Shown: positions 45,254-54,130, numbered from the stretch's first letter. The stretch: DNA of 64,000 nucleotides from JANNSX01 sp041397825 (GCA_041397825.1 JAWKVX010000003.1:186001-250000); one strand, 5' to 3'. The notes: generated by a model from the letters alone, not told the origin. A program made the numbers and translations.

Positions 45254-45455
45254 GCTCGGCGCGCCAATTGCCGGGCCGGCTGTCCGCCCGATACCGGGGC
45301 CAAACTCTGTCGGAATAATTACCGCCGACACGCACCGTTACACGGTGGTGTATTGATATTGCGCGATCCGCTCATAGTTCAGGACAAATTGCCCCGGGTT
45401 GCGGCCCTTCTTCCGACACGAAGGGAGGCTGTTGTTCGTTGGGGGGGAGGACGCC

Positions 45456-46736
45456 ATGGTGAGACCGAGCACAGTTGCCTATCTGCACAGCAGCACAGAC
45501 TCCGCAATCGGCCGGCCGAGCGCAAGCTACGATGACCTTCTGGCCCAAGCGGTGCAATCTCTCCATCGCGAAGGCCGATACCGCCATTTCGCCGATATCG
45601 CCCGTCATCGCGGCAAATTTCCTCATGCCGTCGAGCATCGAGATGCCGTCGACCGGCCGATCAAGGTCTGGTGCTCGAACGACTATCTCGGCATGGGCCA
45701 ACACCCTTCCGTCATCGCTGCGATGCACGAGGCCATCGACCGCGTCGGTGCCGGTTCTGGCGGCACACGCAATATCTCCGGCACGACGCGGTACCACGTC
45801 GCGCTCGAAGGCGAGCTGGCGGACCTGCATGGCAAGGAGCGGGCGCTGTTGTTCACGTCGGGCTACACGGCCAACGAGGCGACGTTGTCGACGCTCGCTC
45901 AGCTGCTGCCGGACGCGATCATCCTCTCGGATGAGCTGAACCATGCCTCGATGATCGCAGGCATCCGCCATGGCCGCGGACCCAAGCGCATCTTCCGCCA
46001 CAATGATGTCGCTCATCTCGACCGCTTGCTCGGTGAGCAGGCGCCACAGGTGCCGAAGATCGTCGCCTTTGAATCCGTCTACTCGATGGACGGCGATATC
46101 GCACCGATTGGCGAGATCGCCGATGTTGCCCGGCGTCATGGCGCCATGACCTATCTCGACGAGGTGCACGCGGTTGGTCTCTACGGTCCGCGGGGCGCCG
46201 GAATCGCCGAGCGTGATGGGGTCATGGACCAGATCGATGTCATCGAAGGCACTTTGGCCAAGGGCTTCGGCGTCATGGGGGGCTATATTGCCGGCTCCGC
46301 GGTGCTCTGCGATGCCATCCGATCCTACGCACCGGGCTTCATCTTCACGACCTCGCTCGCCCCGGCCGTCTGCGCCGGAGCTCTCGCCAGCATCCGGCAC
46401 CTCAAGTCGAGCATGGCCGAGCGCGACGCCCATCAGGCGTGTGCGGCGGATCTCAAGCGACGCCTCCGGGCGATCCGCCTGCCGCTGATCGAGGGGCCGA
46501 GCCATATCGTGCCCGTGCACGTCGGCGATCCCGTCCGGTGCAAGGCCTTGACGGACGCCTTGCTCGACCGGTTCCAGATCTATGTGCAACCCATCAACTA
46601 TCCGACGGTGCCGCGCGGCACGGAGCGGATTCGTCTGACGCCAAGTCCCGTACATGACGAGGCCGACCTTTTGGAGGTGGTTGCCGCCCTCGACACGCTC
46701 TGGACCGAGCTTGCCCTGGCGCGTCAATCAGCGTGA
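45456..46736 (+). CDS. hemA: 5-aminolevulinate synthase
   Basis: A 426-residue PLP enzyme that condenses glycine with succinyl-CoA, the first step of heme synthesis by the Shemin (C4) route used by alphaproteobacteria. Signatures: WCSNDYLGMGQHP, GSGGTRNISGTTRYHVALE, DELNHASMI, FESVYSMDGDIAPI, DEVHAVGLYG and the Schiff-base lysine K269 in GTLAKGFGVMGGYI. GGGGGAGG lies six bases before the ATG at 45456; a longer frame from 45399 has no such site. It is followed by glyA, which draws on the same glycine pool. Confidence 0.96.
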   Translation: MVRPSTVAYLHSSTDSAIGRPSASYDDLLAQAVQSLHREGRYRHFADIARHRGKFPHAVEHRDAVDRPIKVWCSNDYLGMGQHPSVIAAMHEAIDRVGAGSGGTRNISGTTRYHVALEGELADLHGKERALLFTSGYTANEATLSTLAQLLPDAIILSDELNHASMIAGIRHGRGPKRIFRHNDVAHLDRLLGEQAPQVPKIVAFESVYSMDGDIAPIGEIADVARRHGAMTYLDEVHAVGLYGPRGAGIAERDGVMDQIDVIEGTLAKGFGVMGGYIAGSAVLCDAIRSYAPGFIFTTSLAPAVCAGALASIRHLKSSMAERDAHQACAADLKRRLRAIRLPLIEGPSHIVPVHVGDPVRCKALTDALLDRFQIYVQPINYPTVPRGTERIRLTPSPVHDEADLLEVVAALDTLWTELALARQSA

Positions 46737-46859
46737 CAGCGGCGATCCGCCGCCCATGGCGCGAACGGATCAGGCCCTGTCGCAGCATTGCCGGTCGCCC
46801 GCATGCCGTCGCATGGTAGGCCTCTGACCGTTCCCCCGTCTCGCAGAGGACCCTGACCC

Positions 46860-48146
46860 ATGTCGAGCGCCACCGCCCAGAAGCGCTTTTTCTCAACCCC
46901 TGTCGCGGAGACCGATCCGGAGCTGCACCGGGCTATCGAAGGCGAGCTCACCCGCCAGCGCGACGAGATCGAGCTGATTGCCTCGGAAAACATCGTCAGC
47001 CGGGCCGTGCTCGACGCCGCTGGCAGCGTGCTCACGAACAAGTATGCCGAGGGCTATCCGGGGCGCCGTTACTATGGCGGTTGCAAATGGGTGGATGTCG
47101 CCGAGGAGCTGGCGATTGCGCGGGCGAAGGAGCTGTTCGGCTGCGGCTTCGCCAACGTCCAGCCGCACTCCGGAAGCCAGGCCAACCAGGGTGTCTTCAA
47201 CGCACTCCTCAAACCGGGCGAGACGTTTCTCGGCCTGAGCCTAGCCGCCGGCGGGCATCTGACGCACGGCTCTCCGGTCAACCAGTCCGGCAAGTGGTTC
47301 AATGCCCAGTCCTACATGGTGCGCCGGCAGGATCACCAGATCGACTTCGACGACGTGGCCAAGCTCGCCCGCGAGCACAAGCCCAGGATCATCATCGCCG
47401 GCGGATCGGCCTATCCGAGGGTAATCGATTTCGCCCGGTTTCGCTCCATTGCCGACGAGGTTGGCGCCTATCTGATGGTCGACATGGCGCACTTCGCCGG
47501 TCTCGTCGCGGCGGGCGTCCATCCGTCGCCCTTCCCGCATGCTCATGTCGTCACGACGACGACGCACAAGACGCTTCGCGGGCCACGTGGCGGCATGATT
47601 CTGACCAACGACGAGGAGATCGCCAAGAAGGTCAACTCGGCGATCTTTCCAGGCATCCAGGGCGGCCCCCTTATGCATGTGATTGCCGCCAAGGCGGTGG
47701 CCTTCGGCGAGGCCCTCCGGCCGGAATTCAGGGCTTATGCGGAGGCTGTGGTGGCGAATGCGAAGGCCATGGGCGAGGTCTTGAACCGCGCCGGGCTCGA
47801 CCTCGTGTCTGGCGGCACAGATACGCACCTGATCCTGGTCGATCTGCGGCCGAAGAAGCTTACTGGCAAGGATGCCGAGGCAGCACTGGGCCGTGCGCAC
47901 ATCACCTGCAACAAGAATGGTGTGCCCTTCGATACCGAGAAGCCGATGATCACTTCCGGCATCCGGCTGGGCTCGCCCGCCGGCACGACTCGCGGCTTCG
48001 GTGTTGCCGAATTCCAGGAGATCGGGCGCTTGATCGTCGAGGTGCTGGACGGTCTGGCGAAGAATGGCGCCGAGGGCAATGGCGCGGTGGAGGCGGCCGT
48101 CAAGGAGAAGGCGACCGCGCTCTGTCGGCGATTCCCGATCTATTGA
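46860..48146 (+). CDS. glyA: Serine hydroxymethyltransferase
   Basis: A 428-residue PLP enzyme that interconverts serine and glycine with tetrahydrofolate and methylene-THF. Signatures: IELIASENIVSRAVLDAAGS, NKYAEGYPGRRYYGGC, VQPHSGSQANQGVF, DMAHFAGLVAAGVHPSP and the Schiff-base lysine K237 in TTTTHKTLRGPRGG. The length is standard. It starts 123 bases after hemA on the same strand. It can use the methylene-THF and glycine that sarcosine oxidase (soxBDAG, 9 kb away) produces. Confidence 0.98.
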   Translation: MSSATAQKRFFSTPVAETDPELHRAIEGELTRQRDEIELIASENIVSRAVLDAAGSVLTNKYAEGYPGRRYYGGCKWVDVAEELAIARAKELFGCGFANVQPHSGSQANQGVFNALLKPGETFLGLSLAAGGHLTHGSPVNQSGKWFNAQSYMVRRQDHQIDFDDVAKLAREHKPRIIIAGGSAYPRVIDFARFRSIADEVGAYLMVDMAHFAGLVAAGVHPSPFPHAHVVTTTTHKTLRGPRGGMILTNDEEIAKKVNSAIFPGIQGGPLMHVIAAKAVAFGEALRPEFRAYAEAVVANAKAMGEVLNRAGLDLVSGGTDTHLILVDLRPKKLTGKDAEAALGRAHITCNKNGVPFDTEKPMITSGIRLGSPAGTTRGFGVAEFQEIGRLIVEVLDGLAKNGAEGNGAVEAAVKEKATALCRRFPIY

Positions 48147-48242
48147 CCCTGCCGCGACCGGTCTCGCGACGGCGTCATCCCCATGTACGAGCGTGAGGCG
48201 CTGTGCGCCGGTCGGGGATGATGGAACCGAAGCGCCCGCCGC

Positions 48243-48812
48243 TTAGTCCCTTGCCCGCTCCACATAGCTGCCGTCCGCTGTCATGACGACGACGCGTGTG
48301 CCGGTGGCGATATGCGGTGGCACCATGACGCGAACGCCGTTCGACAGGATTGCCGGCTTGTAGGAGGAGGAGGCGGTCTGGCCCTTCACCGTCGGCTCGG
48401 TCTCGACAATCTCGAGGGTGACCCGTTGCGGCAGCTCGATCGCGACCGGATTGCCCTCGAACAGCTGCACCTTGCAGGTCATGTTCTCCTGCAGATAGAC
48501 GGCGCCATCTCCAACGACATCGGCTGAAATGTGGATCTGGTCGTAGGTTTCCGAGTTCATGAAGACGTAGTCGGCGCCGTCCTGGTAGAGGTACTGGAAA
48601 TCGCGATCCTCGACATAGGCGCGCTCGACGACGTCGGTCGTCTTGTAGCGGTCGGCGACCTTGACGCCGGTGCGGATGTTGCGCATGTCGAGCTGCGTGA
48701 CGGGCGTGCCTTTACCGGGATGGATGCTCTCGGCGTGGAGGACGATGAACAGGTCGCCGTCCTTTTCGACAATGTTGCCCTTGCGAAGCTGGCTGGCGGC
48801 GATCTTGGCCAA
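48243..48812 (-). CDS. efp: Elongation factor P
   Basis: A 189-residue three-domain translation factor that relieves ribosome stalling at polyproline motifs. The start is a TTG at 48812 (reading Met-Ala-Lys-Ile), eight bases after AAGGAGCC, which puts the modified lysine at K34 in HPGKGTP as in E. coli. Other signatures are TDVVERAYVEDRDFQYLYQD and TVKGQTASSSYKPA. The gene for EpmA, which adds beta-lysine to this lysine, is divergent 162 bases away, so both parts of the system share one promoter region. epmB is not in the window. Confidence 0.95.
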   Translation of the reverse strand: MAKIAASQLRKGNIVEKDGDLFIVLHAESIHPGKGTPVTQLDMRNIRTGVKVADRYKTTDVVERAYVEDRDFQYLYQDGADYVFMNSETYDQIHISADVVGDGAVYLQENMTCKVQLFEGNPVAIELPQRVTLEIVETEPTVKGQTASSSYKPAILSNGVRVMVPPHIATGTRVVVMTADGSYVERARD

Positions 48813-48974
48813 GAGAGGCTCCTTCGTAGGAAGAGTGATGAGGTGGACTCGGGATCGGCAGGTCGGTGACTCTGCCGCCAATGGGTCATTTCGGGGCGGA
48901 TTGATACAGACTGGACGGTGCGCCGCCAAGCCCCCTAGGCAAACGCGTCCAGCGACAGATAGGCTCTGAGGTTC

Positions 48975-50027
48975 ATGACGACGGATCAACCTTGGTGGGA
49001 CAAGGCCCGCCATGCCGACCGCCGCCCATTCCTTCTGGCGCGCAGTCGAATTGCGACGGCCTTCCGGCGCTGGTTCGCGGCTCAAGACTTCATCGAGGTC
49101 GAGACCTCGGCGCTCCAGCGCTCTCCCGGCAATGAGACGCATCTCCATGCCTTTGCCACCGAGGCGGTGGGCCTCAACGGCACGCGGTGGCCTCTCTACC
49201 TCAGAACCTCACCAGAGCTCGCCTGCAAGAAGCTCCTGGCCGCGGGCGAGCGACGCATCGTCGACTTTGCCCGCGTGTTCCGCAATCGCGAGGCCGGCCG
49301 GTTGCATGCGCCCGAGTTCACCATGGTCGAGTGGTACAGGGCCGGCGAGCCTTACAACCGGCTGTTCGAGGATGTGTCCGGTCTCGTCGGACTGGCGGCC
49401 GACGTCGCCGGTGCCGCCAGGACCACCTATCGCGGCCGATCGGCCAATCCCAACGCCGCGCCCGAACTCTTGACGGTGGACGAAGCCTTCCGTCGACACG
49501 CAGGCATCGATCTTCTCGGAACGATCGAAGGGCGTGAAGGCCGTACCGTGCTGCTCCGCCAGGAGGCCGAGCGGTCAGGTGTCGCGACCGCTGCCGACGA
49601 TACCTGGTCCGACATCTTCTCCAAGGTGCTCGTCGCCAGGATCGAGCCGCAGCTCGGCGTAGGTCGACCGACGATCCTCTATGAGTATCCCGTTGTCGAG
49701 GCGGCGCTGGCCCGACCCTCGCCCGCCGATCCGCGCGTTGCCGAGCGGTTCGAGCTGTATCTGTGCGGCGTCGAGCTCGCCAACGGCTTCGGCGAGCTCA
49801 TCGATCCGGTCGAGCAGCGCCGCCGGTTCGAGGCGGATATGGCCGAAAAACAGCGCCTCTACGGTGAGCGCTACCCGATCGACGAGGATTTCCTCGCGGC
49901 GCTTGCGCAGATGCCCGAAGCCTCGGGCGTGGCGCTCGGCTTCGACCGGCTGGTGATGCTCGTGACCGGTGCCGAACGCCTCGACCAGGTGCAGTGGGAC
50001 CCGGTGCCCGGACCAGCTAACCCCTGA
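48975..50027 (+). CDS. epmA: EF-P--(R)-beta-lysine ligase EpmA
   Basis: A 350-residue paralogue of the class II lysyl-tRNA synthetase catalytic domain, without the anticodon-binding domain. It attaches beta-lysine to Lys34 of EF-P. Class II motifs: motif 1 region FIEVETSALQRSPGNETHL, motif 2 RRIVDFARVFRNREAGRLHAPEFTMVEWYR (in part FRNREAGRLHAPEFTMVEWY) and motif 3 GVALGFDRLVMLVTG. The length equals that of known EpmA. It is divergent from efp; its 3' end overlaps the convergent methyltransferase gene by 11 nt. Confidence 0.94.
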   Translation: MTTDQPWWDKARHADRRPFLLARSRIATAFRRWFAAQDFIEVETSALQRSPGNETHLHAFATEAVGLNGTRWPLYLRTSPELACKKLLAAGERRIVDFARVFRNREAGRLHAPEFTMVEWYRAGEPYNRLFEDVSGLVGLAADVAGAARTTYRGRSANPNAAPELLTVDEAFRRHAGIDLLGTIEGREGRTVLLRQEAERSGVATAADDTWSDIFSKVLVARIEPQLGVGRPTILYEYPVVEAALARPSPADPRVAERFELYLCGVELANGFGELIDPVEQRRRFEADMAEKQRLYGERYPIDEDFLAALAQMPEASGVALGFDRLVMLVTGAERLDQVQWDPVPGPANP

Positions 50028-50718
50028 CGGCCATCCAGGATTTCGTCAGTCCAAGGACGCGCTCGCGTTTGATCTCCGCATCCGGAAAGAGCGCCTGCAT
50101 CTGACCTCGATCGAGGAGGCAAGCTCCCTGAATCGAGCGCATGGCCGCGTCGATCGACGGGGCCTTACCGCGGAAGCCGAGGCTTCTGTGCATGAAAATC
50201 CTGTACCGCAGCTGCTCGGGCAGCCAATGAAAGAACGGCGCGCGAAAATGCGGCTCGAGCGGAAACCAGAAATTGGGGGTCTGGAGGTAGTAGCGCGGCG
50301 CGAGGCGGCGCACATTTTCCGCCATGCGCATCATGCGGTCCCAAGTGCCGACATGCTCGATGACCGAGTTCGAATGCACGAGGTCGTAGCTGTCGCTCGG
50401 CAGCTCTGCGAGATCGGCGGCATCACCGGCGAGCGCGCGGAACGTGCGATTGGTTGTTGGGGCGGCCTGGAGGTTGAGGACATCGATGGAAATGTCCTTG
50501 CCGGCGATGAAGTCACCGGCAATGTCCCAGTAACGCTCGGTGCCGCCGATATCGAGAATGCGACAACGGCCGTTCTCCGCAAGAACGTGCGCAATCAGCC
50601 GTCGAACCTCGGCGAAGCGCCTGGCTCGAAAACGGTAGGGAAGGGAGCTCGCCCGATCGTAGGGATCGGCCATGGCGGGTGTCGGGCCCGCGATGGCAAC
50701 CGTATCGGCTTCGGACAT
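50017..50718 (-). CDS. Class I SAM-dependent methyltransferase
   Basis: A 233-residue methyltransferase. Motif I is CRILDIGGTERYWD (about residue 52), with DVLNLQ as the acidic strand and SYDLVHSNSVIEHVGTWDRM as the Methyltransf_11-type core. The C-terminal part (YYLQTPNFWFPLEPHFRAPFFHWLPEQLR, quoted in part as PNFWFPLEPHFR) resembles methyltransferases found in polysaccharide or lipid clusters. I chose the ATG at 50718 after CAGGGGTCAG; the frame extends upstream without likely coding content. It is a lone gene convergent with epmA. Confidence 0.75.
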   Translation of the reverse strand: MSEADTVAIAGPTPAMADPYDRASSLPYRFRARRFAEVRRLIAHVLAENGRCRILDIGGTERYWDIAGDFIAGKDISIDVLNLQAAPTTNRTFRALAGDAADLAELPSDSYDLVHSNSVIEHVGTWDRMMRMAENVRRLAPRYYLQTPNFWFPLEPHFRAPFFHWLPEQLRYRIFMHRSLGFRGKAPSIDAAMRSIQGACLLDRGQMQALFPDAEIKRERVLGLTKSWMAVRG

Positions 50719-51053
50719 CTGACCCCTGCTCGTCGTGAATTGCAAAACCCAATATCTAGAGGCAATTCGCCAAGCTATGGTTAACTGCTCATATGGGAAT
50801 GCATGGCTCAGGCCGGCAATCGAGGATGGATTTTGCTTGACTTTGACACCCCAAAACCCCATGTCTTCGCCGACAATGATTTTCTCGCGATCGCGCGAAG
50901 CGTTCGCCGGCGTGGTAGCGGACCACGTTGCGACTTTATCCGAGATAATCTCCGTATAGACGTAAGAGCCCTCCGATTGCGCGAGGATAAGGCTCTGCAA
51001 TCGCTGAGGCTTTTCCCGGTTCTCGGGTTACCCGGCAGGAAGACGAATACCTC
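50719..51053. other. Intergenic stretch with likely rhlE leader and promoter
   Basis: The 335 bases between the methyltransferase gene and the helicase gene hold no recognisable gene. A TTGACT hexamer near 50839 and the length of the stretch suggest a promoter and a long 5' leader, as found for cold-regulated helicase messages. A frame at 50803-51099 has no known motif and overlaps the helicase start. Confidence 0.45.
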
Positions 51054-52415
51054 TTGTCCCTATCAGATTTCGACGGGCTCGGGCTGGCCGAGCCGTTAGT
51101 GCGTGCTCTATCTGCGGACGGCTACGAGCGGCCGACCCCTATTCAGCGCCGTGCCATTCCGAGCCTTCTCGAGGGCCGGGACTTGCTGGGCATTGCCCAG
51201 ACCGGCACCGGCAAGACCGCAGCGTTCGCACTCCCCATCCTTCATCATCTGTCTGCGTTCGGCGGGCGGCCGGAGTCCAAGCGTCCGCGCGCGCTCGTGC
51301 TGGCGCCGACCCGCGAGCTCGCCAGCCAGATCGGTGACAGCTTCACGGCTTATGGCCGCCACATGCGCCTGACCCATTCCGTCGTCTTCGGCGGCGTCGG
51401 GCAAGGGCCGCAAGTGCAGGCGCTCAACAAGGGCCTCGACGTCCTGATCGCCACTCCGGGTCGCCTCCTGGATCTCGCCGGTCAGCATGCCGTGCGTTTC
51501 GACGACATCATGCATCTCGTCCTCGACGAGGCGGATCGGATGCTCGACATGGGCTTCATTCGCGACATCCGCAAGATCGTCGCGATGTTGCCGAAGGAAC
51601 GCCAGACCATTCTGACGTCGGCCACCATGGCGCCCGAGATCTCCCGTCTTGCGCACGACATCCTCAAAGACCCGGTTCGGGTCGAGGTTGCGCCGCAGGG
51701 TCAGACCGTGGATGCCATCGAGCAGCGTGTGCACTTCGTGGAGGCAGGCGCCAAGCGGGCCCTGCTGGCCTCGCTGCTGCGCGACAGCGCGTTGTCGCGC
51801 GTGATCGTGTTCACTCGTACCAAGCACGGCGCCAACCGTGTGACCCAGAGCCTCGCCAAGGCGGGTATCACCGCCGAAGCGATCCATGGCAACAAGTCCC
51901 AGAATGCCCGTGAGCGTGCGCTCGCCGGTTTCAGGGGCGGTCAGGTGCGGGTGCTCGTCGCCACCGACATCGCCGCCCGCGGCCTCGACATCGACGACGT
52001 GACGCATGTGGTCAACTTCGACGTGCCGAACGAGCCTGAGAGCTATGTGCACCGGATCGGCCGAACGGCCCGCGCCGGAGCATCGGGTACTGCGGTGACG
52101 TTCTGCGCTCCAGACGAGAGAGGGCAGCTCAAGGACATTGAGCGCTTGATCCGCCGTCCACTCAAGGCCGTCGAGTCGAGGGTGGTCGTGCCCGCGGTTG
52201 GCATCACGCAGGCAAAGCCGCAAGCCCCCACCAAGCCCAAGGGCGAGCAGCCGAGACCTGCAGCGGCCCGCGTCGACAGCCGGTCCGCAGCAAAGGGCCA
52301 GCCGCGCCGTCAGCAGTCTTCCAACCGGGGTGGGAATGGCGACGGTGGCAAGCCGAATGGCGGCCGCAGCCGCCGCCGGCGCAATCGCCCGCAATACGCT
52401 CACAGCCTCGCCTGA
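51054..52415 (+). CDS. rhlE: DEAD-box RNA helicase, RhlE type
   Basis: A 453-residue ATP-dependent RNA helicase. All core motifs are visible: Q motif (YERPTPIQRRAIP), Walker A AQTGTGKT, PTRELASQI, TPGRLLD, DEAD (VLDEADRMLDMGF), SAT, and C-terminal ARGLDID and HRIGRTARAG. A basic, disordered tail (about 375-453, rich in Arg, Pro, Gln and Gly) follows, as in RhlE/CsdA-type proteins. The start is a TTG at 51054 with AGGAAG about ten bases upstream. The cold-shock gene cspA follows 83 bases later, suggesting joint cold-stress expression. Confidence 0.93.
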   Translation: MSLSDFDGLGLAEPLVRALSADGYERPTPIQRRAIPSLLEGRDLLGIAQTGTGKTAAFALPILHHLSAFGGRPESKRPRALVLAPTRELASQIGDSFTAYGRHMRLTHSVVFGGVGQGPQVQALNKGLDVLIATPGRLLDLAGQHAVRFDDIMHLVLDEADRMLDMGFIRDIRKIVAMLPKERQTILTSATMAPEISRLAHDILKDPVRVEVAPQGQTVDAIEQRVHFVEAGAKRALLASLLRDSALSRVIVFTRTKHGANRVTQSLAKAGITAEAIHGNKSQNARERALAGFRGGQVRVLVATDIAARGLDIDDVTHVVNFDVPNEPESYVHRIGRTARAGASGTAVTFCAPDERGQLKDIERLIRRPLKAVESRVVVPAVGITQAKPQAPTKPKGEQPRPAAARVDSRSAAKGQPRRQQSSNRGGNGDGGKPNGGRSRRRRNRPQYAHSLA

Positions 52416-52498
52416 GGGTGTCACCGAATGACCGCTCTGCCTCTACCTGAGAACGGGCCGTCGGAAATCCAGCAATCAGCCGTTTGAAGGAGAGAGAA

Positions 52499-52711
52499 AT
52501 GGCGACTGGGACTGTCAAATGGTTCAACGCGACCAAGGGCTATGGCTTCATCCAGCCCGATGACGGCGGCAAGGATGTGTTCCTGCACATCTCGGCCGTC
52601 GAAAAGGCCGGCATGGCGAGCCCGCGCGAGGGGCAGAAGGTGTCCTTCGATCTCGAGCGCGACCGGCAGGGCCGCACCTCGGCCGGAAATCTGAAGGCCA
52701 TCGGCAACTAA
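52499..52711 (+). CDS. cspA: Cold-shock protein (CspA family)
   Basis: A 70-residue single cold-shock domain, an RNA chaperone. RNP1 reads KGYGFI and RNP2 VFLHIS, within MATGTVKWFNATKGYGFIQP at the N terminus. The start at 52499 follows AAGGAGAGAGAA. It lies just after the RhlE-type helicase gene and is followed by a strong terminator at 52765. The two proteins probably act together on structured RNA. Confidence 0.95.
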   Translation: MATGTVKWFNATKGYGFIQPDDGGKDVFLHISAVEKAGMASPREGQKVSFDLERDRQGRTSAGNLKAIGN

Positions 52712-52764
52712 CGCGCTGGCGCAGTAGCCGCTGTTGGCACAGCGCGCGCAAACTCGATGCCAAG

Positions 52765-52800
52765 AAGGGCCGGATCGCATGATCCGGCCCTTTGTGTTGG
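52765..52800 (+). terminator. Rho-independent terminator of cspA
   Basis: AAGGGCCGGATC (52765-52776) pairs with GATCCGGCCCTT (52781-52792) around a GCAT loop and is followed by TGTGTTGG. The 12-bp perfect stem lies 53 bases after the cspA stop codon. Confidence 0.92.
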
Positions 52801-52885
52801 GTCACCGGTCAGCTCCGCCGGCAGCTGATTTGTCGACCTGACCCGAGTCGACGACCGCGCATCGGCAAGCCGGAGTACGATCGGT

Positions 52886-54130
52886 TCATTCAATCCGCAT
52901 GGCAGCCAACCCGAAGTGCTGCCATGCCTCGTATGTCGTCATCGTCAGTCCCAGCCGCTTGTAGTCAACGAGCAAGAGGCCACTGCTGGTTTTGGTGACA
53001 GCGTCGCCACGGCCTTGCGCAACGAGATCCTGCGCCATCACGCCGACGTAGGGCTCATCGCTCCAGACGTAGGTGAAACGATAGAGCTTCAAGCCGTCGG
53101 GCGTTTGGCCGACCTGGGCGATGCCGGTCTTGAGCCGGGCATCGGACCAGCCGCCGCCGCCGGAGCTCCCGCCGCCGCCACTCGAGCCACCGCCTCCCGC
53201 ACCGCTTCCACCGCCAGCACCGCTGCCGCCGCTCTTGCCGTCGCCGCCGCCGCTGCTTGACGATTGGACGATCGAGGATTGGGAGGTTGATTGCGAGCCT
53301 GAAGCGGTCGTTGTCGGGATCTTCTTTTTCTTCTTGGCGACGATGGTCTTCTTCTTAGCCTTGGTCGCTTTCTTGGGAGCTGAGGCCGAAGGTGTGCTCA
53401 CGACCTTCTTCGTCACCGACGATCTCTTCGTCTTTTTGGTCCGTGTCGTGCTGGTTTTCGTGGCGGTCTTCCGCTTCTTGACAGACTTGACCGTGCTGGT
53501 CGGAGCTTTGGCGGTGGCGGTTTGTGATGACGCCGGCTCTTGCTTGGCGACTGCCGATTTGCACACGCCATCCGTCGCGAGCTTCAACACCGAGAGCATC
53601 TCGGGTGTCGGGGTGGAGCTGTCGAGGGCAAGGCCGGTCGCAGCCGAGAACCGTTCGACGGCAGCCTTGGTCGTCTCGCCATAGGTGCCGTCACCGGCGT
53701 CGGGCTCGCAGCCACACCGCTCGAGTTCGACAATGACCCCGGCGACGAGCTGAGGATCGACGACGTTTGCATCTTCAGCTGCGGTAACGTCACGTGTTGC
53801 CGTCGTGGCGCCGTCGCCGGTCGGTTGACTCTGCTCCAGCAGCTTTGCTGCCTGCTCGGAGGCCGGCACGGCGTCCGTCTGGCCGGCGAGGGCCCGGAGC
53901 TTTGCCTCGGCCTCGGCCCGATGCGGGCTGTCCGGATAGCGCTTGATGAACTCCTCGAGCAGATCGGACATCGACAGGTCCTTGATCGAGAGCCAGAGCG
54001 TCTCGTCGGCTGCGACCGGTGCCGTGGTGCCGGCCGTATCTTCGGCCAGTCCTGGTCGGATTGCGCCTGGCAGAACCAGAGATCCCGAGGTCAATAGGGC
54101 TGCGAGCGCCAAGGCCTTGAGATGCTTCAT
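52886..54130 (-). CDS. Secreted modular protein ending in an S74 (tail-fibre chaperone) domain
   Basis: A 414-residue exported protein. Signal peptide 1-29 (ALAALLTSGSLVLPGA); a short helical N-terminal region with peptidoglycan-binding-like CGCEPDAGDGTYGETTKAAVERF (about 139-161, here in part DGTYGETTKAAV); a Lys/Thr/Ser-rich stretch (about 205-275); a Gly/Ser linker (about 293-327); and a C-terminal S74-type domain from WSDARLKTGI (328-337). In phage tail spikes this domain is an intramolecular chaperone that cuts itself off with a Ser/Lys pair; S329 and K334 fit. It is 82 bases downstream of the caspase-like gene on the same strand and probably co-transcribed. Confidence 0.75.
   Translation of the reverse strand: MKHLKALALAALLTSGSLVLPGAIRPGLAEDTAGTTAPVAADETLWLSIKDLSMSDLLEEFIKRYPDSPHRAEAEAKLRALAGQTDAVPASEQAAKLLEQSQPTGDGATTATRDVTAAEDANVVDPQLVAGVIVELERCGCEPDAGDGTYGETTKAAVERFSAATGLALDSSTPTPEMLSVLKLATDGVCKSAVAKQEPASSQTATAKAPTSTVKSVKKRKTATKTSTTRTKKTKRSSVTKKVVSTPSASAPKKATKAKKKTIVAKKKKKIPTTTASGSQSTSQSSIVQSSSSGGGDGKSGGSGAGGGSGAGGGGSSGGGGSSGGGGWSDARLKTGIAQVGQTPDGLKLYRFTYVWSDEPYVGVMAQDLVAQGRGDAVTKTSSGLLLVDYKRLGLTMTTYEAWQHFGLAAMRIE

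Noticed and set aside
45372..46727. Long minus-strand open frame opposite hemA
   Set aside because: Shadow of a highly conserved gene with visible catalytic motifs on the plus strand.
46737..46859. Possible glycine riboswitch before glyA
   Set aside because: The conserved glycine-aptamer elements are not visible in this 123-base gap.
48175..48221. Inverted repeat TCATCCCC / GGGGATGA between glyA and efp
   Set aside because: The loop is 31 bases long and there is no T-tract, so I could not support a terminator or repeat family.
50803..51099. Open frame of 98 codons before rhlE
   Set aside because: No family motif, no convincing ribosome-binding site, and it overlaps the helicase start.
51108..52424. 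Long minus-strand open frame opposite the RhlE-type helicase
   Set aside because: All DEAD-box motifs are on the plus strand, and the opposite frame shows none.
53150..53260. G/C-rich simple repeat
   Set aside because: It encodes the Gly/Ser linker of the S74-domain protein in the correct frame.
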